Source: Welwitschia mirabilis
Taxonomy: Eukaryota; Gnetophyta; Gnetopsida; Welwitschiales
DNA: 64,000 nucleotides
Reading direction: 5' to 3'
Assembly: GCA_051453625.1 (NCBI GenBank)
Contig: JBOZIK010000001.1
Span: 247,729,155-247,793,154 of the forward strand
Positions 48,427 through 61,279 of this stretch are shown one piece after another. How positions within the stretch are numbered: the stretch's first letter is position 1; each line of letters begins with the position of its first letter. The notes under the pieces are model-generated. The model ran no database searches. It was not told the DNA's origin and was given only the letters and a program-made list of their open reading frames with translations. A program made the translations under genes and the position numbers.

Positions 48427-51112
48427 GCAAGAGGTCCATCCCTTATTATTTCAAAGAGACATCGTCCTTGATGTTGGGCTATGTATTCTTCAATAATGTT
48501 GCTACTTTGTAACACAAATGTTGATTCAAATTAATCAAAACTCTTTTCTTCTTTTCATATTCATTTGTTATGTGCATCTCCCTTATGGTTTATGTTACTT
48601 TTTATCTTATGATATCTTCATCTATGGTATAGATCACAAGGGACGTGTTTGCTGATTTAAAACCAAAACATTTTAATGAACATTGATTAAAAGTTTATCC
48701 TAAAACCTTATTTCAAAGGAGCTCAATTTGTATTGCTTATTTTATAATTCAAAGATTGAATAAAACTATTTTTCAATACTAATGAGTTTAGAACATCTAA
48801 AATAATAAAGAAAAATGTCTAGAGTGCTGAGTTAAAATATTAAGATTTTGATATGATGCAAATATAGGAACTTCTTCTATTTCAAATTTCAAATTATGAT
48901 TCAACTAACTAAAAATTATAGACAAATATCAAGGTTCTAAAAATTAATTTCTTACACTTTTTATATATAAAGAAGATAAATTAATAGAGAAAATGATTTG
49001 AAAATTTGATAAAATAATGTGAAATTTTAATAGCATTAAAAAGATTATAAATAAATGTCATTTATGGAGATTTTTAGATCTTTCCCAACTATAGAAAAAA
49101 ATTGTGAAATAAGGTTTTTGAAAGTGATGATCTTGAAAATGAGCAATTTTCAAAACAAAATAATATTCAAATTAAAATAGATATAAATTTCTTTAAAAAA
49201 TAGATAATTTTCAAAATAGGACAATATTCAAATCAAAACAAGCTAAAATAAAAAGAAATTATTTTAGAATAGAAAAATAACTTTTTTGTTAAAGAAATGT
49301 GTGATGCTTAAAAATGAATGAAGGAGAGACATTTAAAAAAAAAAAAACTTTATTAATAATAGAAAAGACTTACAACTTTTTATAATTAGTTTAAATCTTA
49401 AAAAAGTTGGGATGAAGGCTTGTAGATTTGACTTGAACTTGAGGATGTCAAATGGATAGCACTTTATTTATTTATTTTTCCCCTTTTCATATTCTATCCT
49501 ATCCTTTTAGATGGGTCTAAAGTGATCTTTATAGAGAAATATGTGGAAAAGTGGTTTTGAGATCTATGGGATTTTTAGAGATTTTTCGGTGGAATATCTA
49601 AACATTTCCTACTAAATAGGTAGAATTAAATAGGGGACAAATTAAGAAATATGAACTAGCACACTTATTTTGACTTTTTGACCTATTTTAAGTGATTTAA
49701 GTGATTCAAATGATTTGAATAATTTATAAGTTCTAAATGATTTAAATATTCTAAGTTCTAATGATCTAAAAGTTATAAAAACTCATTTGCCAATTTTAAA
49801 CATTCTGAAGATTTATATTCTTGATCTCAAGGTTTTAAATATTTTAAAAATTCAAATCTCTAAATGATCTAAAGACCTATATTTGGAACTCCAAAGATTT
49901 GAAGTTCATTATAAATTTTGGGGAATTTATTATACATTTTATTCTATTACTTATTCAAAAATTATTTTACTTTTAATAATTTTTTCCCTAGTATGTAGGT
50001 CATTAAAGGAGATATATTTAATTGAAACTTGATGAACATTTATTCCTAAAATATCACTAATGAAATCCACAACACAAGAAGTTAAGAAATTACAATTAGT
50101 CTCTACATTCATTAGACAATTTGATAGTTTAAACATATTGGACCTCTAGCACATAAGTTTTCTCTACCTTCCTAATTGAAGCATATAATTTTTCCATGTG
50201 AGTTTATTAGGAAAGTATATTATACAAATCATTCACGTATTAAAATAATCTCATATTCATGTAAAAGCCAATTATTGAACTATAACGAATTCAGAAGCAA
50301 TGTTGAACTAGTAAACTGTTACCTTACAAATTAGGAATATCCATCAAGTAAATATAGAGTGAAGCACCCATAATATTGATAAAGCTACTTGGGAGATTAA
50401 AAAAATAATGAAAAATTAATCCTTGAATATTTTTAAATCACATAATATATACTTATAAATTTTTAGACTCTTTATGTATACTAATTTCTAAGAGTAAATT
50501 ATTTTAAGTGGATGAATATATTATATCTCACATTTTATAAACTTTTAATTACTTAAATATTATAAATGTTAATCTTGTAATTATACGAGATTTTTTTAAT
50601 ATTGAGTTTTTTACATAAAATCATTCTTTAATTAAAGGCTCTAAGGAAACTCATGGTTAATTTTGTAATCAATAAAGTCTTGTATTTTTCTTATGTCAAA
50701 GACATACATTATGTTTAATCTTTAATTATGTATACTCATATGACACTTTAAGTAATTAATTTTAATATTTAGTAATTTTAATAGATTTAATATTTTTAAT
50801 AATTATTTATAAAATTTCTATTTCCATAAAAAATAAATTAATAAATAAAATCTATTCACATATTGAAATCAAATAATTCCATTTATCTAAAGGCATTAGA
50901 TTGATATGGTAATTATTAAACTAAAAATTTTATAAAAAAGGTATCAAATAATAATAAAAAAATATTTACATAAATGGCATATGAAATATTTGTATTACTT
51001 ATTTATTTATGTGCCTCATTTAAATTAAAAACTAAACTCACTGGATAAAACTAAATGTTTAATATAGTTGGTAAAATAAGTGACTAAAGTCAAGTGTACT
51101 ACATTCTTATAA
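48427..51112. other. No recognisable coding feature; A/T-rich with a loose word repeat
   Basis: If the copia assignment is right, gag and pol should follow on the plus strand, but no motif was found. 49680-49910 repeats phrases such as 'aagtgatt', 'aaatgattt' and 'agttctaaatgat' at irregular spacing. A 61-codon minus frame (49951-50136) starts with Met and has mixed composition but matches nothing I recognise. Confidence 0.4.
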
Positions 51113-51517
51113 TATCCTATTCTACTATTTTCAGATTAACTTGCATAAAATGAAACATTTCATGTCACGATCCATAGGAATAACAAGAACCAATTTAGAA
51201 AGAATAAGGCTTTTATTCTTGATACTAGCAGATTACATTCCACATCATTAGCAAATAAACTTGGACTAATGGTTATAGGTAACAACATGGACTATGATCT
51301 TAGTTCCCCTCTTGGGACCCTTGGGGATCAGTCAAGATTATTGTCGGTTACATCTACCTAGTTTATCCACCCCAACATAATGCCATAGGATTATATTTCA
51401 TAATGAAGGGACACATCTTATCATATTTAAGTCACACCCATTTACATCTCTTGTTAACCATGCTTAATTAGTGCTTAACACACTTGATTATACAAATAAA
51501 GATTTTGGAACATTACA
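51113..51517 (-). repeat. C2 3' LTR (405 bp)
   Basis: The minus strand starts TGTAATGTTCC (ends at 51517), bounded by the polypurine tract at 51518-51530. It finishes at 51113 with AGGATA, where C1 keeps GGGACA. Body nearly identical in layout to 44889-45299. Confidence 0.9.
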
Positions 51518-51530
51518 CTCCCTCCCCCTT
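51518..51530 (-). other. C2 polypurine tract
   Basis: Minus-strand AAGGGGGAGGGAG immediately before the LTR; the best preserved such tract in the window. Confidence 0.9.
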
Positions 51531-51900
51531 AGGAATCATACTCATTCTCGAGTATGATCTTCGCTCAACTTGCATCATTTCTGAAGCACGCTCCTCTAAG
51601 TTATTTTCTGTATGATCTATACAACATAATGGAAAAGAGAAGATATCATTCATTCAACATATACATTAATAATGCAACAGAAATGGTATATTAGGCTTTA
51701 TTAAAAACCCTGGGAAAGGTCTCCTATATGTACATCCTATTTACCCATGTTTATTGATTATAGTGGATCCATTAAATAAGTACTTCTTTTATACTTTCAT
51801 TTCTTAGTTGCCTAGATTTAGTACTTAGGACTTTTTCTAGATAGACATCGAAAGTAAAATTGGGTTCAAGCATGATATGTTGCCATTTTAAGGTGTAGTC

Positions 51901-52092
51901 CTAGTTTCTATCTTTATGGTATGGCTTCATTGCACTCACATGAAAAATTGGATGTATTTGAAACATTTGGAGAGAAAGATATAGTTTGTATGCTAGATTC
52001 CCAACCTTTTTAATAATCTTGAATAAACCGTAGAACCGTGGTGCTAAGTTGCTATACTTTCCCATTATGAAGGAGTTTTTTTCTGGCTTCAT
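51901..52092 (-). pseudogene. C2 integrase C-terminal segment
   Basis: An open 63-residue stretch reads 'NLAPRFYGLFKIIKKVGNLA' then 'YKLYLSLQMFQIHPIFHVSA' and 'MKPY', an almost intact 'LaPRFYGPFkIlxkVGxvAYkLxLP ... IHPVFHVSxLKp' motif. This is the last conserved block of gypsy integrase. The apparent start Met is not a real start; the frame is the surviving end of a polyprotein. Confidence 0.95.
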
Positions 52093-52139
52093 TTTTAATA
52101 GTACTTGTTTACCTATTTGGAATATGCAAGTCTAATGCT

Positions 52140-53010
52140 TTTGATCGTATTATTTCTTATATTGATTTCGTGCTACCTACAAATATCATTTTATTCTATT
52201 GATTACTTCCTTCATGATCTTTAATTCTGAAGGCATTCTATTTTTTGGTCTCTATGAAAGATCTAATCATGTAACAGGAGCAAAACAATTCCTACCATAT
52301 ATTGCTTCAAGTGGTAAACCACAAATGAAAATTTGGAATGTTTGATTATAAGCAAACTCTACCAAATGTAGGTAGTTTTCTTATTATTTAGGCCTTCCTA
52401 CCACATAACATCTTAGACTGTCTTCCAATATATGATTTATTTTTTATGTTTGGTCATCTATTTTTGGATGATAAGCAGTACTAAAGTTGAGGTTAGTACC
52501 TAAGTGGTGGAAAAAGCTTTGATAAAACTCAAATAAGAAATTCAAACCTCGATTAGATACTAGTGGTGCACCATATATTCTAAAGATTTCCTATATAAAA
52601 TGAAGAGCTAGTTCTTCTATTATATTAGTACTTTAACCTATGATAAAATGGGTCATCTTTGTTAACCTGTCTACACAAATAAAAATTTCATCATATTGTT
52701 TGTTAATAAGGGGTAAGCTGGTGATGAAATCCATAGATATTTCTTCCCATTTCCATTGTGGTATTACCAATGGCTAAAGGAGACCAATGGGTCTTCCTTG
52801 TTCAATATTAATTTGCTAGCATATAGAACAATTACAGATGTACTCCTTTATAATTTCTTTGGTTCTAGGCTAAAAGTATAATTGGTAGTAGCTTTTGATA
52901 AATCCTGGATGTTTTGCATATGGAATTTCATGTATAACTTCCTTCTCCATGGACTTTGTGGAATGTATAGTTCTCTTCTTTTTAAGAGCAATTCATATTA
53001 CGAAATCATA
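52140..53010 (-). pseudogene. C2 integrase zinc region and DDE core
   Basis: Minus-strand reading from about 52850: 'QGRPIGLL' then '[20 protein letters not shown]' (GLLQPLpIPxWKWExISMDFItGLP), '[15 protein letters not shown]' (first Asp), 'IYGAPLVSNRGLNFLFEF' (HGvPxSIVSDRDxxFtSxFW; the second catalytic Asp here reads Asn), 'LGTNLNFSTAYHPKIDDQT' (LGTkLxFSTAyHPQTDGQTEr) and 'YLHLVEFAYNQTFQ'. Very clear despite stops. Confidence 0.95.
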
Positions 53011-53699
53011 TATGTGTCTACTTCTTTTCCTTTTTGGATCAATTGATATATGTTTTTGAAGTATGGATCATTGATCAAGGTTGTTTTAAGGAAGGTGGAC
53101 AAGTCAGATATGATAGTGGTAGCTAACATATACTACATCTTACTCAAAGCATGTGTCACTTTGTAATTTTCCCTAGGGAGTACTATAACTTAAAGTTGTA
53201 TTCTATAAGTAAATTACCCCATCTTATCTACTGCATATTTAGAAGGAGCTATTTCTAAAAATAATCCAAACTATTATGATCTATTTTAAGAAGGAATTTA
53301 CTTTCCACAAGATAGTGCCTCCAAACCTTCAAGGCTTACATGACGGCTAATAATTCCAAATAATATATGGAATATTTATTCCCATGCTGGTTTAGTTTTC
53401 ATTATTAAAATAGAATCACTTGGTTATCTTGGCTAAGTATGACTTCTATTCCTTGAGTAAAAGCATCTATGATGACTGTAAATAGTTTGTTTACATCTAT
53501 AATTTTAAGGGTTGATGCTATTTTAAGTAGTAACTTTAATCTAAGAAATGTCTTTTTTCATTTTTCATCAAAGTATAAAATACTTATTACTTTGGTTAGA
53601 TCCATTAATGGTAGTACAAGTTGAGAGAATCTTGGAATAAATTTTTGGTGAAAGCCAGTTAATCATAAGAAACTTCACACTTGATTGGCATTCTTTCAT
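53011..53699 (-). pseudogene. C2 RNase H region
   Basis: Lies between RT and integrase of C2 and is co-linear with C1 46800-47230. Motifs are degraded; the assignment rests on order and on C1/C2 co-linearity. Confidence 0.65.
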
Positions 53700-54646
53700 T
53701 CTAGCCACTTCCTTATGACTTATACTTTAGTTGGGTCTATTATAATTCCTTTATTGGAGATGATATATCACAAACAATTGATTTCTATCTAAAAGAATTT
53801 GAATTTAATCAATTTTACCTTAAATTTATGCTTGGACAAAATCATAGAATTTCTTTCAAATGTGTAACATAATCATCCTAGTTTTTGGAATATATTAAGA
53901 TATCATCTAAAAGACAACGATAAATTTATTCAAGTAAGGTTGAAAAACATCATTTATTAGATTCATAAAGGTGGTTTGGGCATTTGTCAACCAAAAGCAT
54001 TATTAGAAACTCATAATATCTATATCTTTTTCTGAAAGTAGTCTTATAGATGTCTTCATACTTGATGTGAATTTAGTAGTAGCCAGATTTTAAATTGATC
54101 TTTAAAAAGTACTTAGCTCCTTGTAGTTTATCCAATAGGTCATCGATCCTTGGTAGTAGATACTATTCTTAATGGTTACTTTATTGACTTATCTATAGTC
54201 AATGTAAAGCCACAAGGTACCATCATTCTTCTTATTAAATAATACTTGTGCTTCTTATGGTGACATACTAGGGCACATTTTTCTTTCTAATAATAGCTAC
54301 TAAATTTGTAACTTTAGTTCTCTTAATTCTACTACCAAGAAGTGATATGGTTCCCTGGATATTGGTTGTACTCCAAAGATTTTTATTTTGGATGGTAGTG
54401 TTTTTAAATCTTCAAATACATCTTAAAATTCTTGCAGTTATTTTAGTATAGATGGATCTTCTTTATGCTCTTCTGTTGTACTAGGAAAATGAATACCTAT
54501 TTCTTTTTAATATCTTTTGTGCTTTATTTGGATGAGGTTGAAAATATCTCCTAACTCTTTCCCCCCCATTTAAAGATTCATTCTCTAAACCAAGTAGATA
54601 GTCACAAGGTTCTTTGGAAAAAGTTTATCCAAACATTATATATAAT
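53700..54646 (-). pseudogene. C2 reverse transcriptase and upstream linker
   Basis: On the minus strand from about 54430: 'QPISREPYHFLVVELRELKL' (qPIsxpPYRMaPaELkELK), 'EAQVLFNKKNDGTLWLYIDY' (gAPVLFvKKKDGtlRmCIDYRQLN), 'VNKVTIKNSIYYQGSMTYWI' and 'LDDILIYS' (VfIDDILIYS) at 53892-53915. The catalytic Asp pair lies at 53902-53907. This resembles the chromovirus type of gypsy RT. The linker is cut at 54647-54649 by the CACTA insertion. Confidence 0.95.
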
Positions 54647-54649
54647 TAA
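54647..54649. other. Left copy of TAA target-site duplication
   Basis: TAA immediately before the CACTA end. Its partner is 61560-61562. CACTA elements make 3-bp duplications. Confidence 0.75.
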
Positions 54650-54659
54650 TACTACAAGA

Positions 54660-54950
54660 AATATGGGTTTTTAAAATACCTTAAAAGGTCTTAAAAAATT
54701 CCTTAGAATTTTCTAAGGCATTACTTTACAAAATGCTTTAAAAAACCTCACCTTAAAATCCAATTGAGTTTTAAGGCATTTCTAAGGCATTTTAATAAAA
54801 ACATCTTAAAAGGCCGTTTAAGGCATTTTTTAAAAAAAAGCTTTAAAATGCCCTTTCAGGTATTTATATTAATAAACTTATTAAAAAGCATTTTAATGCA
54901 TTTTCTAACATGAATACCTTAAAAAGGCTTTAATGGCATTTTATACTACC
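54660..54950. repeat. CACTA left subterminal repeats
   Basis: Many copies of a word near 'ttaaggcatttt' and its complement, 10-25 bases apart. In En/Spm-type elements such motifs bind a regulatory transposase protein; that role here is inferred. Confidence 0.8.
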
Positions 54951-57711
54951 ATAAGAAAATAAGTTTTCCTTCTTCAAACTCCTAGAAAGTGCTACTTGAA
55001 ATTCTTTCTTGTGGATTAATCCATTTTAATAAATAGAATTTCTTAGATTCTTGAAAATCTCATATAATGCTTCTACTTCACTCATAGTAAATGTGGTATT
55101 TATAGCAATACACATTGCTAGAGAGTCTTAGATCCAACATATTTCATATGTGGATTTACTAAGAATTAAAAGAATCAAAGTCCTCCAACTGGTAAGTTCT
55201 CATATTACTATTAGAATAATAGTAGTAGGTGAACCATGTATTAAAAGTAAAAAGAATCCATCTAAAAATAATCTATGATAGATGTAAAAAAATCATGCCC
55301 AGTGCACTCTTACCAAAGTAATCAATTAAGGTTAAGAAGCCATTACACAAGATAAAAATGTATTTTCTTTAAGGTTATTTTGTGTATTTGGTATGAGCTA
55401 TTTGTAACCAAGGTTAAGGACTATGTGTGCCATCATACTAGAGAGACAAATATGAAGAGGTCCAAGATATTAAAAATGATACACATCTTAAGTGCTACAA
55501 ATGTGAATTTCAAATGTCAGTGATTATTCCAAACATGAATAAAAGTTTTTTTTTTTTCAAAAAATGGAAAAATCCCAACATATATTTGTTCATTTGGAAG
55601 TTAGTAAATGCTATGATAATATAAGAAGGATCATTAATGGAGAAGTTGTCTTTCTACACCATGCTTTTCTCTTAAGAAAACACCTAAGCACATCCTATGA
55701 GAAACAACTTCTCAGCTCTCTATAATTTGTAAGGAGATGCATGAAAAGAGCTACATGTTAAAGAAATCAATTTATTAACCTTTTAAATAAATCAATGTTG
55801 GGTTAGCTCTTTGCTATAGTAACCTTTCTTCAAAGCACATCTAATTAATGTATTATTTAAGATCAATGGCTTCTTTAGGCTTCTTAGGGCTACTTTAGTT
55901 TTGGTACATGTAATCACCATTCATAAATTATGCTTTGTATGAATCAAATTTTGTTGTTTATCTATATTTATAAATGCATTACAGGTTAGTATTATTCACA
56001 ACATATTTTAATTAACTCTAAACCACCAAAATAAGATCTTTACACTACTTTATCAATAATTGAGATAGATAATAGTGTGTACTACTGGGAAGTGATATTG
56101 AGATGAATGAGATTATTCTATTAAATCCATGTTATTATATTTCTATCTTAACCTCCAAATACATAAAACATATGAAACCTAAAAAGTATAGACTCTAAGA
56201 AGAATTTAATTAAGACAATCCTCCTTTTGAAATTATTTCTAAATTGTAGAGTTGAAAAGATGATAGTAAATCCACTAATTCAATTGATAAAGGAAGAATT
56301 GTAAAATAGATACATATATTTTTACTTTCGAAATGATGCTATCATTGCTTGTTGCTTAATACTCCTCTTTCTTATATTTGACTTTTGATAAATCTGATTT
56401 TTTTTCTAGCTACTTGTATACAATGGCATAAAATATGGTAAGGCATGAAATATGGTAAGGCATGGACTTTTCAATAAAAAAAAAAATTTCACTAATGCAT
56501 TAAAAGATGGATATCTTGAGAAACCATGGAAGGATAAAAGCTACAATCATGAAACCAAGTAGGATACTATAGAGAGGGCATGTCCTTCATTGCCCTAACT
56601 CTCCATTATCTATGGCAATTATGCCTTTGTTATTTCAACCTTTCATGAACTTAGCATCCACACTCCTAACAATGTTCTTTGCATTCTCACCACAAATCTC
56701 ACATATCCTTCATTAGGTAAATTGTATTAGTGCATACATTTTATTCATATTCAATGATGATGTTAGCTCATTTTAGGATTCTAAGAAATTTCAAGGAAAA
56801 ATATAGTGGTTCTTTCAAAATTACAAAATAAAAAATACAATATATTAGAAATTATTATTATCTTAGTATTTTATCTATCATAAAATACCGCACTTTACAA
56901 AGGAAATCTAATAGAATATGGTTAAAGAAATTCTAACTCATCACTCCATAAAGGTGCATTATTTTTTATTCCAAAAAAGAGAAGAAATTATCCACAGTTA
57001 CATTTTGATAGATGATCTATAAAGATTTAATTTACTTTCATTTCTTCTTTATTGGCTATTAAAAATTTAAAAGTCCTATAGTTTTTGAATTTTACAACTT
57101 CAAAATCACAGTAAAGATTTAAAAAGAGCTTCCTTTTAGGGATTTTTCCCAAAGGTTTTCTCCAATTTGAAAAATATTGTATATTTTTTGAAGTGAGATA
57201 GTTAAATAAAATTAGGATACTTTGTAAATATTACCACCAAATATTTTTTCTTAATTATAATAACCTTGAATTGAAACTAATATTGCACTTTTAAAAAAAT
57301 GATTGCCCCAATTTTTATTAAATTTTCATAATGTCTAAATCTTAGTTGAATTTATTAGGCTTTTGTAATGAGTTTTTTCCAATTCAAACTTTTGGGTGTG
57401 TCAAAACTAATCCCAAAGCACAAAATAAATACCAGGCCTACTGTATTCTCTGTAGTGATGCAAATCATAGAGCTTTTATCACCTCATCATGTTTATATTG
57501 AAGCATTTCCTCTTATTTTTATATATTACTAAATACAACCATCAATATTTCATGTGCATCATACTACGTCTCCTTCCATACTAATCTATAACTTAGTATC
57601 TTTACACTTCATTAATTTAATCATAAATATTAATGCTCTACTTAAAAAAATAGGTTCAAGAAATCTATTAATTGTGATGATCCTTAGCTTATATCAAGAG
57701 TTAAAAACATA
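54951..57711. other. CACTA interior, left part; nothing recognised
   Basis: No frame over about 60 codons and no transposase motif seen on either strand. Confidence 0.4.
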
Positions 57712-57776
57712 GTTCTGTAGCCCAATTAGCCAAGATATTAGAATTCGTAGACATATTTCATGGGTTTGAACTACCC
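57712..57776 (+). repeat. tRNA-like segment (possible SINE head)
   Basis: 'tagcccaattagccaag' followed 27 bases later by 'gggtttgaactacc' resembles the A box/D-arm (TAGCTCAgTTGGtaGAG) and B box/T-arm (GGGTTCGAATCC) of a tRNA gene with correct spacing. There is no matching acceptor strand after the B box, so this is not a working tRNA gene. A tRNA-derived SINE or tRNA pseudogene are the alternatives. Confidence 0.4.
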
Positions 57777-60700
57777 CTCTTATAGTCCTTGACAAGAGGT
57801 ATGAGAGTTGAATAATAGTTTTGTAATTAGTATTAGGATGTGAAGCCAAATCTTGTATGGAAGTTTTTATATTATGTTGTAATGTTGTAAAGGTGTGTCT
57901 TCTCTTGGTAGTCCATTTATAGCTTGTGTTAAAAGGTAAGTTACAAGAAAATAATAATGAGATTTAAGGCTTTTAAGCTTTTTTGGATTAAAATTTAGAA
58001 CCCTAAAAGATCTCTTTCTTTTTCTATAGATGTTTTCCCTTGATTTTAAAGGATTTATTTATGTGTTTTATCATTCTTCTAATTTTCGTCTTTTGTTGTT
58101 TTATGTTTCTTTGCTATTTTTGCTACTTCACATAAACTCTATTTTCTTCTTCTTTTCTTTTTTTTCTTTTTTACACAATTAGTTACCTCAACATTTTTCT
58201 TGACCTGGAAATTAAAATAAGACACTCAAGGGGATAAGAAAATTATGCATTTAACCATTTAATTTCACTTTTATTTTCTTATTTCTTGAAATTTTTAATA
58301 ATTTTTTTAGAATTCCAAGTAAATTCATGATATTGTTAAACTAATTTCATTAATAAGGGCATACCCAGTTCATGAAATGACAAGATCAACTTCATTATTA
58401 CAACCAATTTTATGAATGCATAAATTAATAAAATTTCTATGAGTTGAATAAAATTGACTATGTAGTAAATTATAATAATGAATATGCTTCATTTTACACA
58501 CTACAATGTTCCTATTAGTAGCTTTTAAATGGTATTTAACAATGTCCACAAGCAAAAGCAACCAAGAGAAGTCATTGAACCACTAAAGATGACAATCTTT
58601 CTCCTAATATCTTAGTAACCTTCTATAGAAAGAGAGTTTAAAAACATTAAAATCTACATAAAAATTTTCTTTGAATGGTTCTTAACTTTGTAGAATATTT
58701 TCTCTTAATAGTTCTTGAAAATGGTTCTATTGAAAACCAACAAAAACAATAATGAAATTCTTCTTCTCTAGATGCACTGCATCTTATAACTTAGAGCTAT
58801 TGATGACTTCAAAGTTGATATCTTACTGTAGAAATTATTAATGTCTCCTTACCTTTCCTATTAGCAGTCTAAATTTTTTTTGAATTCCTTTAAGACTTTG
58901 TTTGCTACCTTCTTTCCTAGAGTAAAATATTGGCTAGTTTGTAATATCTAATAAAGTCTTCAATCCCCCTAATTCTAGAAGGTTATCTTGATTTCTATCA
59001 TTTCTTTACCCCCAATAGACTTGGATATTTTCATATAATCTCCAAATGTTGGAAATTTAATCAATGAGTGGATGGTTTACCTTAGTATTTAATCATTATT
59101 ATAGTGTGTTTTATGAATTTCATCTTAATAGATCACATTTCTTGTGCCTTGTTCCTTGTATCTCCTATAGGTAGCTTTACATCTCTAATTGAGCTTTCAT
59201 TTAGTCCAATTTAGAGTTTGATAAGATAGTTTTATTATTTTTTAGTTTCCATTTGATGTGTACTTTATGTTTTATTATTATGTTTTATAGTCCCTAAGTT
59301 CAAACCTTAACATGATTTATTTATTTTGGAAAAAGATGCATGTGTAGAGATGAATTTTGCATGCCATGTATTTTATATTTATTTGTTTTAATAGGAATCT
59401 TAAAGAGTATAAGCCACTTATTTTATAAGCAAGGAATATATTTTAATATTTGATGTTTAATTTTGAAATTTTCTTCTTTGTTTTCAATTTACTTTTCTAT
59501 GTTAAACAAAAACAAATGGATAATTTTTTCCTCCTTTTCAACTTTTCCATTTCAAATGTTTCTAAAGATAATTCTATTACTAAAAGATGGACCAATATTT
59601 TGTTGTCTATAAACATGAGCTGGAGAGATTTTCCAACTAATTCTTTAGCACCTTTGATATTCTAATTGTAATATTTTTACCTTTGTAATAAGAAAGGCCT
59701 AGCTATTCCATCAAATCCTATATATTATTTGAAACATAGAGGCTAACAACCTAGTGTTAAAAATTTAGTGTAAATTATGGAACTTATTTCTATAAGTAAC
59801 ATGTGTTTTCAAAAGCTTTATTTTCATTAAATCAAAATTAAATATTTCCTAAGCTTAGATTTATGCTTAAGATAACTTTATTACATTAGATGGAATTGTT
59901 TATTTTATTTCATTTACTTAAATCTTAATGTTGACAAGTTTTCCATACATTTCTCTTATTATTCTTAAGTATTGTTATTGAATACAAATTATTGCTTATT
60001 ATTAGTGCAATAAATGTCTGAACATCTTATGGTGCATTAATGATAAAGGACGTTGTCTATTCGATATTTGAGTGATAACATAGGGAGGTGAAAATTCCTT
60101 TGTATAACATATTAGATTTTGTACTATACATTGAGGCCAAACAAACAAATGTTGATATAGGATTACTTTTGTTGCTTGATCATCTCAATAAAAAAAAAGT
60201 ACCAAAATTCTTAAAAAAATAGAAAAATAAATTAATAAGGATCTACTGCTTAAGACATAAGGCATACCTTAGTACGATTATGCATATTAACATGAAATTT
60301 ATCTTTGAAAACCTTGTATTTTTGTATGATAAAAACATTAAGAGATAATTACCATAGCAAAGTAGTATAAAGCAAAAATCACGCTACTTGAAAAATAGTA
60401 AAATAACAAAAAAATAGTATTATAGATTTCCATTATACCTAAATAGCATCATTGATAGACTTAATTGAATAATGAGGTTCAAAAATTAATTTTAGTAAAA
60501 CATTAAAATAACCTCTAGAATAAAATCCTAATCAAGAACCAATGTGAAAATAACCATTCTAATCAAACTAATTCTTTAATGCCTCTTCAAGTCCTATGTA
60601 GTTGTATGAAGAGGAGATTACCTTAACAGAGACCAACTTCTTTTGAGTAAATAAAAAAAGTTGATTGCCTCTTAAACAATAATAAATCAAAAATCTTTGG

Positions 60701-60780
60701 TTGTTATTATCATAAATCAGAAGATCTTTGTTGATCCTCTAGATACACTAAAAGGTGGCGCATAATTATGTCATCTTAAA
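57777..60780. other. CACTA interior, middle part; nothing recognised
   Basis: Contains T/C-rich tracts near 58120-58180 and a chance open frame at 59450-59665 (71 codons, aromatic-rich, no known match). No transposase signature could be supported. Confidence 0.35.
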
Positions 60781-60781
60781 A

Positions 60782-60991
60782 TTAGCTATTAATAAGGCTG
60801 CTAGTAGTCACACAACTCAATGAGGGTGCTAGTATAGATGGTATCATAGGACTCATGCTTAGTGTTCTAGAGTGATAGTCATTATCTGCAGTTACACTTG
60901 TAGTGCTATCAGTCCCTATTGCATCCCTACTAGAATTCATGCTCGTATTCACTCTTTGCTTATGTTCATGATCTTTGCTATGCCCATGCAC
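60782..60991 (-). other. Base-balanced patch with open 69-codon frame in CACTA
   Basis: The region 60780-61060 is less AT-rich than its surroundings and is open on both strands. The minus frame is Ser/Thr/His-rich ('SRDAIGTDSTTSVTADNDYH'). It could be an exon remnant of a transposon protein or simply a patch of different composition. No family recognised. Confidence 0.25.
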
Positions 60992-61116
60992 ATTTCATTT
61001 CCACATCCACTGCTTCTCTACTCATCTTTCATACTCTACTCTCATCCTTTGAAATAGCTGCATCCTGTTAACAACCACATCCTTATGACACATAGAAGAA
61101 AAATGACTATGGCCAA

Positions 61117-61258
61117 TTCTTGATGCATAGAATTAATCCACACACTATGTATTCATAAAAAATCTAAGCAGTGGTTTTGTTTTCATTTTTCGATGCACAG
61201 AAGCAACTCATGCACTATGCTTTTAGAATAAATGCATGTTATGATTTTGTTTTTATTT
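61117..61258. repeat. Two-copy tandem repeat (about 71 bp) in CACTA
   Basis: 'ttcttgatgcatagaa...' and 'ttcgatgcacagaagcaac...' share 'actatg', a 'gattttg/ggttttg' tract and the same order over about 71 bases. It lies just inside the right subterminal repeats. Confidence 0.65.
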
Positions 61259-61279
61259 TTAACAATGATTTTATTTTTG

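Noticed and set aside
57712-57776. Functional tRNA gene
   Set aside because: No acceptor-stem complement after the T-arm-like box and mismatched stems.
57760-57800. A second gypsy-C LTR inside the CACTA element ('gaactacccctcttatagtcc' resembling 'agttcccctcttgggaccc')
   Set aside because: Similarity is limited to about 15 bases; the remaining LTR landmarks are absent.
60872-61057. 61-codon plus frame in the base-balanced CACTA patch
   Set aside because: Overlaps the opposite-strand frame; neither has a known domain, and double openness is explained by base composition.
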